Shown here: piece after piece, positions 10,809 through 22,640 of the stretch
Numbering within the stretch: position 1 is the first letter of the stretch
Layout of the letters: each line of letters opens with the position of its first letter
Origin: Incurvaria masculella
Taxonomy: Eukaryota > Arthropoda > Insecta > Lepidoptera > Incurvariidae
DNA length: 64,000 nucleotides
Assembly: GCA_946894095.1 (NCBI GenBank)
Contig: OX335653.1
Span: 1,307,001 to 1,371,000 of the forward strand
Direction of reading: 5' to 3'
Notes under the pieces: model-generated
The model's input: the letters and a program-made list of their open reading frames with translations, nothing else
What the model was told of the DNA's origin: nothing
Database searches by the model: none
Translations under genes and position numbers: made by a program

Positions 10809-12740
10809 CTAACAATTGGTATTATCAATTGGTAGTAAACACAACTTTGTTATTGGCCTTGTTATCAGACCATCTTTTGTTCTAACAACTGCGGCCCTAG
10901 TATGACCATCACGACCAATAATCAAATCTGAGATTTTACCCAGGGCCCAAACCAGAGGGGGTGAATTTTCACCCTTAATGAGAACAATATCATTGACCTT
11001 AATGTCAGGTTTCTCAACATTCCATTTGTAACGGTTCTGTAATGAAGTTATGTACTCCATGCTCCACTTTTTCCAGAAAGTTTGCTTTAGTAACACAATT
11101 TTTTGATATACAGACAACCTATTGACTTTAACGTCCAGAAGATTAGGTTCTGGAAAGCATGTGAATTTGTCTTGAATGACAAAGTGGGCAGGAGTGAGGT
11201 AATCATCATCATTGGGGTCGTCACCTAGAGCGCACAGTGGTCGCGAGTTGACTATGCCTTCGATATTTATTAGGACTGTATTTAATTGTTCATAGGTCAA
11301 CGTCGTGGTACCCACTATGCGTTTTAAGTGATTCTTCACCATTTTAACACCACTTTCCCATAAGCTACCGCAGTGTGGGGAGTATGTGGGAATATAACAC
11401 CATTTTACGCCTTCCTTGGCGATATTATCACTTATGAGGGTGGAACTTGCCGGGGACTCAAACAATCGGTACAAATCGTTCATTAAGTGATGAGCACCCT
11501 TAAAGGTAGTTGCATTATCACTAAAAATGCGTTCGGGTTTTCCTCTGCGATACCAGAATCTAGTTAAGGCATTCAGAAATTCCTGCGATGACAGATCGGG
11601 GACGAGTTCGAGGTGCAAGCATTTGCTAACCATACATATAAATAGTGCGATGTAGCCCTTCGTGAACGCAGCCCTTCTATTAATTGATTGTCGTACCTGT
11701 ATTGGCCCCGCATAGTCAACACCTACATTCAAGAATGCACGCGTCGGGGTGACGCGCACTGCAGGTAAATCAGCCATCAGCTGGTCAGCACCAGCGGCTC
11801 GGAATCTGAAACACTTTATGCATTTATGTATGACGTTACGAATTAAGCGTTGCAACTCAGGAAGATTAGCATACTTGATGCGGCCACCGACTCTCAGCAT
11901 ACCGTTCCTGTCAACAAATGGGTTCAGAAACTGTAACTTACACATCTTCAGTTCCGCCTGCAGATTATCTTGACCTTCCGACAGCAAATTCAAGATTTTA
12001 CTGTAATATTTAGATTGTTCTACCTTGACGATACATAGCATAGAATTTTTTAACTCCTCCGAAGTGAGATAGTCCACAGACCGATTTTCCTTTCGTGCAC
12101 GGCAGTTGCCTATAAATCGCAATACATAGGCCATGCAAAGATTCAATCTAGTCCAGGATGAGATATTCTCGAAGCAGGTTCCAATATCATTTTGCTGTGA
12201 CGTAACTACCTGGGTAGTTGCGCAAGCTGACACTTTTAATTTAGCCTCGAGAACCATATTGGCTGCCTCTGAACCCTGCAGTTCAGAGGGCCAGGTACTT
12301 TCATCGAGACTGAGCCACCTGGGACCCGACCACCACAGCTGTGATTCTTGCAGTTGACTGGGTCGAACGCCACGTGAAACAAGATCAGCTGGATTATCAG
12401 TAGTTTTTACATGTCGCCAAACCTCCTTATTAGTCAACTGCTGAATCTCGGCAACGCGGTTCGCCACGAAGATATTCCAGCGCGAAGCTTCCGCCCGAAT
12501 CCAACATAATGTGATCGTCGAGTCTGTAAAACATATAATTTTTGAGATATCCAAAGTAGTCAAGGCCTTGGTGACCTTTCTTATTAACCTTGCGAGCAAC
12601 AACGCAGCGCAAAGTTCCAGACGTGGCAAAGTAACAGTTTTTATTGGGGCTATTCGCGATTTAGAGCATAATAGTCGGATCGAACTCGTATCATGATCAT
12701 GTGTTGCCTTTAGGTACACACAAGCTCCGTACGCCTTCAT
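10809..12740 (-). pseudogene. BEL/Pao RNase H and integrase portion
   Basis: A 643-codon frame in register with the reverse transcriptase block. RNase H motifs: LPRLELCAALLLARL and CFTDSTITLCWI. Integrase: the Cys pair of the zinc finger (HKCIKCF, near 11815), then the catalytic triad Asp in VGVDYAGP, Asp in IFSDNATTF and Glu in GSLWESGVKM, then a C-terminal domain ending near a PITKLCLLP motif. The stretch between GGRIKYANLPEL and VIHKCIKC is far shorter than in intact relatives: the histidine half of the zinc finger is missing. As it stands it is unlikely to be a working integrase. Confidence 0.9.
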
Positions 12741-12758
12741 TGAGGCGTCAGCGAATCC

Positions 12759-13838
12759 TTACAGCTCGTATGCCACTGCATCAGCTGGTTTACACAACCG
12801 TGGGATGGAAATGGAATTTAATCCACTCAGCCCATCCAAAAAGTCTCTCCATTTGTCTCGAATATCTGTAGGTACTTGTTCGTCCCACTGGACGTTACAT
12901 TTCCACACATCTTGCATAATAATCTTGGCAGCCGTTACTACCGGACCCACCAGACCTAGCGGGTCAAAAATTTTTGCAATAGCAGCTAGTATTTCCCTTT
13001 TACTCAGCGTGTCGGGCTGAGTGATCTCTGGGACCTTGATTTGAAAGGAGTCTACTCCTGGACACCATACGACACCTAGAGTTTTTATGGAGGGAGTCCC
13101 GTCCCCTAACTCGAAATTACAAGTTTCCTGTTTTTCTGATGGTATACTGTTCAGCAATTCCTCATTATTTGAGTACCATTTATGGAGCTCGAATCCGCCT
13201 TTGGCCAACAATGCCGTCAGTTCTTGTTGAAGACCTAATGCTGTGTTCAGAGCATCAGCGTCAGCCATAATGTCATCCATATAACAGTGGTGGGTCAACG
13301 CCTCACAGGCTAATGGATAGGGTTCACCATCGTCAGCTACTAGTTGACACAGCGTGCGTGTAGCAAGATAGCTCGCTGGCGCGGTGCCATATGTAACTCT
13401 AGTCAGCTGCAGACATTTAAGCTTCTCAGTCGGTGAGCCTCTCCACAGAATCATCTGCAGAGGTTGATGCTCAGGGTTCACCATGATCTGCCTGTACATC
13501 TTTGTTATATCAGAAATGAGGACAAAAACGTACATACGGAATCGCAAAAGTATGGTGACGAGGTCCGCCTGCAGGACTGGTCCCACTTGCATGACGTCAT
13601 TAAGCGAGACACCGGTGGACGAGGGCGCGCTCGCGTTGAACACACACCTTAACTTAGTAGTGGTCGACGACGCCTTCAAGACTGCGTGATGCGGTAGGTA
13701 GAAATCCTTTACAGCACCTGAAGCGTTAGTATTCGGGAACACATCAATTTCAACAGCGTGATCCAATTCTAGAAACTCATCGATAAACTGTTTATAAGTT
13801 TTATAGAAGGCAGGATCCTTCTGAAATCGTCGCTCCAT
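12759..13838 (-). pseudogene. BEL/Pao reverse transcriptase portion
   Basis: A frame of 359 codons, one register off from gag. Reverse transcriptase motifs seen: FRMYVFVLISDITKMYRQI with the first catalytic Asp, TYGTAPASYLATR, and CYMDDIM with the catalytic Asp pair (about residue 166). It ends at a TAA at 12759-12761. Downstream reading continues in the same frame into the RNase H block, so this is an interruption inside the polyprotein rather than a natural end. Confidence 0.92.
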
Positions 13839-15979
13839 GGAGCGGAGACATGTAACGCAGTATCAAATGATCTGCCTAGATTTTTCAAACTATCTGGTAT
13901 GAGCGGTAAGTCTACGCAGTATCTACCACTGAAGTCACGACGAACCGATTCTACATACCCCATTTCAATCTCGTCATCTTTATTAACACTGGATGACATA
14001 TTACATTCTTCGACTTCAAAGAATTTTGACATTATTTGTGACACATTTTGAGAGTCTTGCTCTACACCCGTGACACAACAACAGGTTTTGGAATTAATGG
14101 ACGATTTACCCGGTATCGTCCCACCAAAAACCCACCCTAGCGATGTATTTACTAAGCATGGCATATTTGCTCCTAGATCAATCTTACCCTTGGTGATCAA
14201 TTTAAAGAAGTAATGTGCACTCAGTAGAATATCTACTTCGCTAGAAACATTAAAATTCGGGTCCGCCAATTTTACAAATGATGGCCACTTTAACTTATTT
14301 TTCGCGAACGTTACACCTGGTACGCAAGCGATACGGCTTAAAATGCCGCATTCAACGTCAATTTCATGATTGTTGGTTCTAGACCTTAATGACAATTTAA
14401 CGGTATCACTAACCTTTTCTCCGATGCTTCCGACCCCACTTACTCCCCAATTCGCAGACATTTTTTTATTCATCAACCCCAACTTGTTAACTAGATTGGT
14501 GGTAATGAGGCTCCTCTCGCAAGCGCTGTCGAGCAGTACTCTCACAGTATGCGAGTCGCCATCAATGTCCGTAGCTAGTACCAACGCTGTTGAGGTGAGA
14601 TCTATATAATCATCTGGAGGTGTGGAAAGGCAAGTTTTACCTGTAAAGCTGCTGGCGTTCGACTGAACATTTTGAACGCCGCCAAGGCCAACGACTCCCG
14701 CCACAGGTGGCGGTGAGGGTGCAATAGGGTTTGCAACATTAGTAAGGTTCTGTGGATTACTTAGGTGCAACAAAGTATGGTGGTTTCTTTGGCACGAGTC
14801 ACATTTCATTTGGCTACGGCAATTTAGAACAGAATGGTTAGGCTTTAAACAAAGGAAACACAATTTTTCCTTTTCGACGACGATTCTACGCTCAGTAGGT
14901 TTCATTCTGGTGAATTTATAGCAGCGTGACAAGGCGTGTGGCTTATTACATAATACGCAATTTGTCATGACCTTTTTTTCTGTCTTGGTAGCATTCTGCG
15001 TAGCGGCACCGGTTGCGAGCGCCTGTTTCGGAGAGCTCGCCGCGTCCTCGCGTGCTAGCGTCTCGTACGCTCGGCATCGCGTCTGCGCATGGTCAAGAAA
15101 CTCCTGCAATGTGGGAAACGTTTCACTATTTCGTCTGATTTCAAATTCTCTCAATGTTTCGTTATCCAACCGTTTAGAAAGGATATTAATGAGAAGTGTA
15201 TCAGAGAGATTTGGTAACTTCAACGATTTTAGTGACTCATAATGCTGGTTGAACAAGTTTAAGGTCTTCCGCTGATGCGTGCGAGTCGATTTAGGCATAT
15301 CCATTATAGCATTTATGTGCTGATTCGCAAGCAAGATTTTATCATCGTACTGTTTAAGTATAATGTTCCAAGCTATAACATAATTCAGACTTAAACAATC
15401 TATGTTACTTATCAAAGCCAAAGCTTCCCCTGAAAGTGACGTTTTTAAAAAATACATTTTCTGAACATTATTTAACTCACCATTTTTATGGATCATGTTA
15501 GAAAAGAGATCCTTAAAGTTACTCCACTGGGAGAACGCACCTGAAAAGGAAGGTATTTTAATTTTGGGTAGTGATACCCCGGAGGTCTCACCCCTAGTTT
15601 CCTGGCGAGTGGAGGCGAACGACACGTTCGTTTGATCAGGTTCCAACTCCTCGATCCTCTCCCGCAACTCCCGATCGAGTGCCAAATATTTGGCCTCGAT
15701 CGCTGCGCCCTCCTCAGAATATTTTCCGTCTCCCTCCTGATCCAGTCCCTCCAGTTCCATTTGCACGTTCTCCACCTTTTTAAATATGTCATGCAAACGA
15801 TCTATATTACACTGTGCTGTGGCAATACTATTAATATTAGTAATATCACCCATACCTTTTTGTAGCGAGGTGATGCGCCCTTTGAGGTACTTTCGCCTAT
15901 TGATGAGGCCTTGTGCATCGGACATAAGCGTCCCCGATGTCTGCCCCGCATTCCGGGTTGTTCCGTTGTTCTGTGCCAT
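13769..15979 (-). pseudogene. BEL/Pao gag-protease portion
   Basis: A 736-codon frame starting with ATG at 15979. An N-terminal coiled Gag region (roughly residues 20-310) is followed by cysteine/histidine knuckles (CVLCNKPHALSRC, CFLCLKPNHSVLNC, CDSCQRNHHTLLH, about residues 345-410). An aspartic protease of the Pao type follows (VLLDSACERSLIT, about residue 480). In the family, Gag packages the RNA and the protease cuts the polyprotein. The frame runs out of register near the start of the reverse transcriptase block, whose frame overlaps it by 70 bp, which looks like a single-base loss rather than normal architecture. Confidence 0.9.
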
Positions 15980-16450
15980 TCTGAGGAAATAGATTCAAAT
16001 AACACACACAGGAAAACCCAACGCTGTAATCTATAGGTAAGTATTAGTTTCAACAACCCTACAGTTCAAACACATTCTGTACCGATCGCTGAATCCCCTG
16101 GCAAGGTCCCCACTACAAAATTGCCATATTTGGCCTCACTTCACTTCACATCACATCACTTCCCGCTGACTCCTGTGTTGACGGCTGTGCCGTGCCGACG
16201 CATCGCGACAGTGTCGCGATCCCGCCGACTCCCGCCGTGCAGTGCCGGCGCATCGCGACAATATCGCGATCCCGCAAAACCCGTACCATTGCCGTCCGCC
16301 GTCGATGCGATGTCGCTGCGATGCCACATGCGCGTAGGCTGCACGTGGTCCGCCTCGTGCCTCCACGCTGCCGCTATCGATAGCGTGGGAGCCAAACCGC
16401 TTCTTTGGCCGTGCCGGTGAAGAGGACCACTCGGCGCAGCGTCTCGGCGT

Positions 16451-16700
16451 TGTAATGGCGGCCGCGCGCGCGAGCACAACGCTCCGCGCTCACCGGGTAG
16501 CGTGATGGCGGCCGTGCGCGCGAGCACAACGCTCCGCGCTCACCGGGTAGCGTGATGGCGGCCGTGCGCGCGAGCACAACGCTCCGCGCTCACCGGGTAG
16601 CGTGATGGCGGCCGTGCGCGCGAGCACAACGCTCCGCGCTCACCGGGTAGCGTGATGGCGGCCGTGCGCGCGAGCACAACGCTCCGCGCTCACCGGGTAG
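16451..16700 (-). repeat. 50-bp minisatellite in BEL/Pao leader
   Basis: Five head-to-tail units of exactly 50 bp between the 5' LTR and gag (unit starts with CGTGATGGCGGCCGTGCGCG on the + strand). Units at 16501, 16551, 16601 and 16651 are practically identical; the first, and a partial one after 16700, are diverged. Very GC-rich compared with the rest of the element. Confidence 0.93.
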
Positions 16701-16837
16701 CGTGATGTGATGGAGGCTGTGCGAGCGCACTCCTCCGCGCCCACCGTGTGTTCCGTGCCGCTTGCCTCGTGTCGTCTCGTTGTTGCCGTCGATAATATAG
16801 ATTCCAGCCCGCACCCCCTGTCCGCTTGGATACAGTT

Positions 16838-16855
16838 ATCCGGTTAGAAGAACCA
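16838..16855 (-). other. Probable primer-binding site of BEL/Pao element
   Basis: In element orientation TGGTTCTTCTAACCGGAT starts five bases after the 5' LTR. Primer sites usually begin TGG directly after the LTR and pair with a tRNA 3' end; the matching tRNA was not identified. Confidence 0.45.
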
Positions 16856-16860
16856 AATTA

Positions 16861-17086
16861 TGGACGATTCGGGAGATGCGGACGGATAAAATAAAATGCT
16901 TCTTGACTTTAACGGAGCGGTTATAATTGATAGATAGGCACACACACGGGCACGGTAGAAAAACAAGTGACAGAACATTCGGCGCTGATAATGCAGCGCG
17001 CGCGCATAAGACACTGCGCATGCGTATACAGGATGACAACCTAACAAAACAAAATAAGCTTGCCATTGTGCAGGCAAGATTATCCA
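16861..17086 (-). repeat. 5' LTR of BEL/Pao element
   Basis: 226 bp, beginning TGGATAATC and ending CGTCCA in element orientation (TG...CA). Direct repeat of 10174-10399 with three differences. Followed outside by target duplication ATCGC at 17087-17091. Confidence 0.95.
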
Positions 17087-17245
17087 ATCGCATTGAATGG
17101 ACGATGGTCGAAGTGGCAATGAAAATTGTCCGTGCTTTCCATCCAGTTCAATGTAGCCGAGCAATATAAAGAAGGTCCTGGCATGGTACCTGGTTCGCAT
17201 GTGTTGTGTTAGGCTAACGTCGGACGTTCACTTCTGTATTAGGCA
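17087..17245 (+). repeat. SINE family C, right part split by the BEL/Pao insertion
   Basis: Continues the body (ATCGCATTGAATGGACGATG, TTCAATGTAGCCGAGC) and the 3' part GGTCCTGGCATGGTACC of the SINE interrupted at 10173. Confidence 0.85.
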
Positions 17246-17794
17246 TCTATGCCCAATTACATAAAAAAATGAACCTTCAAATAAATGGAATACATTTTAT
17301 TGGTTTCGATAAAAAAACCTAGGACTCGGTTGGCAAGCCAAAGCCAAGATGGTTAGACTAAAAAAATAAATTCTGTTTGACTCGAATTTAGACGACGATC
17401 GATTATTCACCACATCATCGTTAATGTAATCACAACGGATATCATTTTAAGATTGTCGTGCACTCGGGCCGTAGACGTCTCTTCATGCAATCCGGCCTAA
17501 GACTGAGGTTTCAAATGAAAATATAACTGCACATATTCCCACCTTAATGGGGACTAGCGAGACGGAGAGAGGTAGGCAGCCGTGTCGGCTGAACGATGTG
17601 CTTATCCGCCTCACCGGATATTGCCCCTTAAATCTTCATACCGGCTTGGAGGCTACATACGAGTATATGTGTAATAGTCAATATTGACCCTTAACCCTTG
17701 GGAGTGAGTGGTAATTCCGAGTTAAAAAGATAGCATATTGGTTGCAAGTATATATAAAACATGTAGTTATTTTTGCTACACAAAAATTATATAA

Positions 17795-17862
17795 AACCGG
17801 CCAAGTGCGAGTCGGACTCGCACACTAAGCGTTCCGTACCATCATACAAGACTTGACCCAAA
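17795..17862 (-). repeat. GTCC-microsatellite repeat, end fragment
   Basis: Only the end piece AACCGGCCAAGTGCGAGTCG continuing to TACCATCATACAAGAC remains. Confidence 0.75.
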
Positions 17863-18136
17863 GAAATTACGTTTCTTGTATGTTGACGTTGCTTAGCATA
17901 TTGATTTGAATTTAATAAATGGCCAATTGTAGTCATAGCTGTAAAAAAAAACAATGGCAATGAGTATTTTGTGCCGAGACACCAACTTGATTCTGTAAGT
18001 TTTTCCGCACTCTTAAATCCACACACCACAGCAGTTTCTGGCGGCAAAATAAGCACTTTACCAATATTTTTTCTCAAATCTCAAAAAAATATCTCAGTTC
18101 ACATACATTATTTCACGTGACTTGATTTCATGTGCT

Positions 18137-20340
18137 TATTTTATTTTTTTATTTTATTTTATTTTATTTTATTTTATTTATTCAGGAATCACACAGTTAC
18201 ACAAAATATATAAGTAAAAAAAAATAACACATAATAATTAAACCAAAAAAGATTCCACTTAAACAAAATAACAGAATTTACAGTGATTCAAGTACAAGAT
18301 ACAAATACAAACCAACTAAACATATTACTACTACGCAAATTAACTCAATGTGAGATAATAAAAAGAAAAGAAGCGGAAACAAAATTTGAGATAAGAACAA
18401 AAATAAAAAACTATCTAGACCAAACAATACAAAACAAACCAAAAAACGCCTAAAATTTAACATGTTTTTTTTTTATAAAATAAAATATTCTACACAAATA
18501 TCAAAAGTTCCGTTAACCTCTATAATTTTTTTATTTTACTTTCATTATCGAAAAATAAATCTAAATCAAAAAACATTTTATTATAGTTATCGCAGCTGCG
18601 TCGCAAAAAAGAGTTACTAAGGTACCTGGTCTTACTGATCGGAACGTTAAACAGGTCGCGGGATCGTGTAAAACGATTAGGGCATCGAAAGGGAACTTTA
18701 CTTAGTAGGTATGGACTATCAACCTTGTTATTAAGAATTTTTTGCAAGTATTTAATGTCAGTGAGCGTGCGTCTGTTCTCTAATGAGTCAAGATTAAGAT
18801 CCTCTAGGCCAAAACGAAAACTAAAATGTTTTATAAATTTATTTTGAATTTTTTCAATAATATCTATATAAGTTTTATAGTGTGGGTTCCAAGCTGTGGA
18901 GGCGAACTCAAGGTGACTTCTGACGTATGACACGTAAAGTAATTTAAGAGTAGAAGCTTTTTTAAATGACTTAGAAACCCGCAAGATGAAACCTAGCATT
19001 TTGTAAGCTTTTTGGGCTATATGTGTAATATGTTTATCAAATAGTAATTTTTCATCAATTATAACTCCTAAATCGCGAACGTTTGAGCATTTACCGAGCA
19101 CTTCGTTACCTAAAGTGTAAAGGTGACTAATAGGGTTATTTTTTCTGGAGAAAGTAATTGTCTGGCACTTTTTTGCATTTAGGTAAAGCTGATTCTTTAG
19201 GCAATAATTAGATACGTTATTTAGGTCTGTTTGAAGCTCATTACAGTGTTGTGGTTGCCGGATATTTTTGAAAATTTTCATATCGTCTGCATACAGTAGG
19301 TACTCTGAACCCCTAATACATTGTCCTATATCGTTTATATATAATAAAAATAGTAATGGGCCAAGATGGGAACCCTGTGGTACGCCAGATGATATAGAAC
19401 TATACTTAGAGCAGTATCCTCTTAAAGCAACGGCTTGAGACCGATTAGAAATATAAGATGTGAGCCAGCGTAGAAGATCGCCTCTAATACCGATAGATTT
19501 TAGTTTATTCATTAATATTGAGTGACTTATTTTATCAAAAGCTTTTGAAAAATCTGTATAAACAACATCAACTTGCATCTTGTCACACATTGATTCTAGA
19601 ACAAACTCGGTCAATTGACAGAGATTGGAGTCAACCGATCTATTTCTTAAGAATCCGTGTTGGTTACTGATTATGTGCGGTCTCACAATTGGATAAACTT
19701 GGTCATAAACAATTTTTTCCATAACCTTGCTAATTATAGGCAATTTTGAAATAGGCCGGTAATTTTCAACATTACGCTTATCACCAGATTTAAAAACAGG
19801 TGTGATATATGCCTTTTTCCAAGTGATTGGGAAAGAACCTTCGTCTATAGATTTGCGAAATAGTAATTCAAGGGGGACCAATAATTCTAAAGAACATGAT
19901 TTAATGAAAAAAGGATGAATCGAGTCAGCGCCAGCACTCTTATTAGTGTCAAGTTTGTTAAGGTACCTGTAAACTAAAGCTTTATTAATTTGGATAGTGT
20001 TTATATCACATGGACACTCATTAACATCGATTGATGTATCAAGATATATACTACCTGTAGATGTTGTAGGAACAAAGACAGAATTAAAAAATGAATTAAA
20101 AATATTAAAGATGTCTTGACCTCCCGACACCTTATGATTACGAAAGACCATTTCATTAGGTATGCTATCACCTGCCTTTTTAGATTTAACAAAATTCCAA
20201 AATAATTTGGGATTATTTTTTATGCCTGATTCAGCCTTGTCAATAAAATCGTTGTGACACTTTTCTTGTACATATTTTTGTCTCTTACGGAGCAAACTGA
20301 AAACTAAATAATCTGAGCGTAAACCATAAATCTTCCTTTT
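18137..20340 (-). mobile_element. LINE (non-LTR retrotransposon), 5'-truncated
   Basis: Minus-strand element with a 3' tail of (AAAAT)n, seen on the + strand as repeated TTTTA at 18137-18182, then about 340 bp of 3' UTR and an open reverse transcriptase frame. No endonuclease domain is present, so the 5' half is missing. The reverse transcriptase style suggests the Jockey/CR1 branch. Confidence 0.88.
18520..20295 (-). CDS. LINE reverse transcriptase ORF, N-terminally truncated
   Basis: 591 codons without a stop. Motifs in order: NYRPISKLPIISKVMEKIV, the catalytic Asp in VVYTDFSKAFDKISHSIL, SSGVPQGSHLGPLLFLLYIN, and the YADD catalytic pair in LLYADDMKIF (about residue 338), then the thumb and a C-terminal CNYNKMF-type tail. 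The open frame suggests fairly recent insertion, but with no endonuclease part it cannot be autonomous. Exact clade assignment needs a phylogeny. Confidence 0.9.
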   Translation of the reverse strand: MLRKRQKYVQEKCHNDFIDKAESGIKNNPKLFWNFVKSKKAGDSIPNEMVFRNHKVSGGQDIFNIFNSFFNSVFVPTTSTGSIYLDTSIDVNECPCDINTIQINKALVYRYLNKLDTNKSAGADSIHPFFIKSCSLELLVPLELLFRKSIDEGSFPITWKKAYITPVFKSGDKRNVENYRPISKLPIISKVMEKIVYDQVYPIVRPHIISNQHGFLRNRSVDSNLCQLTEFVLESMCDKMQVDVVYTDFSKAFDKISHSILMNKLKSIGIRGDLLRWLTSYISNRSQAVALRGYCSKYSSISSGVPQGSHLGPLLFLLYINDIGQCIRGSEYLLYADDMKIFKNIRQPQHCNELQTDLNNVSNYCLKNQLYLNAKKCQTITFSRKNNPISHLYTLGNEVLGKCSNVRDLGVIIDEKLLFDKHITHIAQKAYKMLGFILRVSKSFKKASTLKLLYVSYVRSHLEFASTAWNPHYKTYIDIIEKIQNKFIKHFSFRFGLEDLNLDSLENRRTLTDIKYLQKILNNKVDSPYLLSKVPFRCPNRFTRSRDLFNVPISKTRYLSNSFLRRSCDNYNKMFFDLDLFFDNESKIKKL

Positions 20341-22640
20341 ATCCCTCCTTTAAACCTCTACAGTGATGTCCACACTAAAATGAGCTATATAATCTAAGAA
20401 TAACCTGCAACCGATTAAAATACTTAAAAAAAAACTTTGCTCTTCAATAAATATTAGTTTTTCTTATTCTATTCTCTTTCCATTAACATGATTACAATTT
20501 AATGTTACACGTTCTCAAAGTTATAATATACATTTGTCCATGTACATGTATTTACAAATCATATACCATAATATAGATATGTAATTAAAAGCCCCTTCTA
20601 CGACAGACCATTCTACAAACTACATATCTTTATTATTGGCTAGAGGCAGGCAGCGACTAGACCCACACATCACATGTGCATAGGTAATCGTGCCTCGGAC
20701 TTGTAGGCCTATGTTTGAAATTACGTACTCAGGAATCAGGAATGATGCAGTCAACAAAACCGCTATTAAAACCGTTTTTTCCATTAAAATATTCTTTATC
20801 ACTAAGTGAGGGATTTCTGGAATAGGCCTACTGGTACGGCAGCGGAATCAAATTGGAGAGAAGCCAGCTTAGCCCGCCGTCATCTGGCAAGTTGCCACGC
20901 CGGCTTCGTCCCTGGGAAAGGGGACTTAATTCAGTTTCCGGAAACTCGAGAATTTCTTCTTTTAAGTTCGATGACAGGCTATAGACAAGGAACGATGCAG
21001 TCTAAATGCGTCGTAAACAGGTTGTGAGCAACTTTCGGTAACGGTTTGTCATCTCTTACCGTGAAAAAGTGTTTGATTACCAAATCTTTAGCGCTTGTTG
21101 TTTTTAGCTCCAAAAAATTCCTCATGTTTTAATGAAATCCGCCTTTTCAAACAACATCCTCCGCATTTTCTGTTTCGCGATCTAGCAACACTAGTTTAGC
21201 ATCCTCAGATCGTGAAAAAAGGAGATGTGCCATCCAATGAGAGCCGGCGTTTCTAATTTTCTAGAATTTTCAACCCAATTTGAGCGCATCACCCTCGGAG
21301 GAACCGTTGGCATTTTCAAGAAAAACGTACGTGGGTCAAACTCCAATATGTGGCATCTAGGGTGATGCCGTTTGTGCATGCCACCGCAAACATAGTCGCA
21401 GACGTATTGGAGGGTGTATGTGGGTGGGAACTGACTTGACGAACGCATTTGGGAGCACATTCGCAAGCGGTGGCGATGTCCGGACGTTGTGCCATACGAC
21501 GCGCAGCCGGCTTCTCATACGATTAAATGCACTATTTGTCCATACAGCTGAGTTGCGAGGATGACCACACGACACTTCCTTTTCCTTTTCTCTTTTGTGT
21601 TCCCATCCCAAGCATGCCGTTAAATGTTAAAATAACGAAGACAACTCCACAAAATTTTGCACAAATATTTAGCATTCAACGTCTATATATTTTGCATGAA
21701 TATTGAACGGAAACTGTACCTTGTAGTCTAAATTTAGTCGTGCCCAAAACGCTTTACTAAAAAAAACAAGCAAGAAAAAAATCTTGTTAATTAAAACATA
21801 TATTTGCACCCTTCGTGACTTAGGGGGCTCTTTCACCATATGATTAACAGACATAACCTTTAACTAAAGGAATTAAGCAATCAATACCAAGCTAAAAAAA
21901 ATATTTAGCATATTCCTAGTTTTGTTGCCGACGTTTTTGTACCCGTAACGCATAAATTGGTGGAATAAAAACGAAATGGGGGTACCTAGGCCGACCCTCG
22001 AATTCTAAACATGGGCGTTAAAATAAATACGTGTTTCGTGTCCCGAATACTGGCAACCTGAATCATACCATAACGCTGCTCTCATAACGCTATAGGTAGA
22101 GGTAAGACATCGCCTCGAATACGTTTGATTTGGAGGTGCATGATTTTCACGGACCGATTAATAAGGCAGTCGTAAAGTCACAGCAAATATTAGATAAGAA
22201 ATTCTTTATTTATCCATTTTTTATTGTTTATTTTTATTTATTTACTCTTAAATACAAACATGTAAAACGCGAGCTTATCGCTAAAATGCAAAATCTTTTA
22301 GTTAACCCTACCGAAAATTAAAGTGTATAGAGTAGTAGTAATTAAACATTTTTTTTTTTTTTCTCAAAATCTATTCAAAAAACGAGAATATATAAAAAGA
22401 CTTATAAACGCCAATAAAAACGAGATTATATAACAAAAACTTTTAAACCGAAATCATAGACACACGAATTTTCGTAACGGTAATTAACGACACTGAAAAT
22501 AGTTATAAAAATAAACATTAAGTAACATATTTCTCTTCGCCTCAAGTTTCTAACTTGAATAAATATAATTTTTCGTACAAATGACGATGCGACGCACTCG
22601 CTTATTACTAACAAATATACTTAATTAAGTCAACCTAGGA
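20341..22640. other. No gene recognised
   Basis: 20800-21030 and 21190-21600 are GC-richer blocks with frames under 95 codons and no domain; 21660-22620 is AT-rich. Confidence 0.55.

Larger units (their letters stand above)
10174..17086 (-). mobile_element. BEL/Pao LTR retrotransposon, near full length, broken
   Basis: A 6,913-bp element read on the minus strand: 5' LTR 16861-17086, leader, gag-protease, reverse transcriptase, RNase H-integrase, 3' LTR 10174-10399. The target duplication ATCGC sits at 10169-10173 and 17087-17091. The gag fold, Cys-rich knuckles, pepsin-like protease of Pao type and YMDD reverse transcriptase followed by RNase H then integrase place it in BEL/Pao. Three breaks are visible: a one-base frame change near 13839, an in-frame stop at 12759-12761, and an internal loss in the integrase near 11845. 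The LTRs differ at only three positions, so the insertion is fairly young. It sits inside an older SINE, whose halves flank it. Confidence 0.95.

Noticed and set aside
16451..16700. CRISPR-like array
   Set aside because: Units are contiguous without spacers, in an insect retroelement leader; the same holds for the exon echo arrays.
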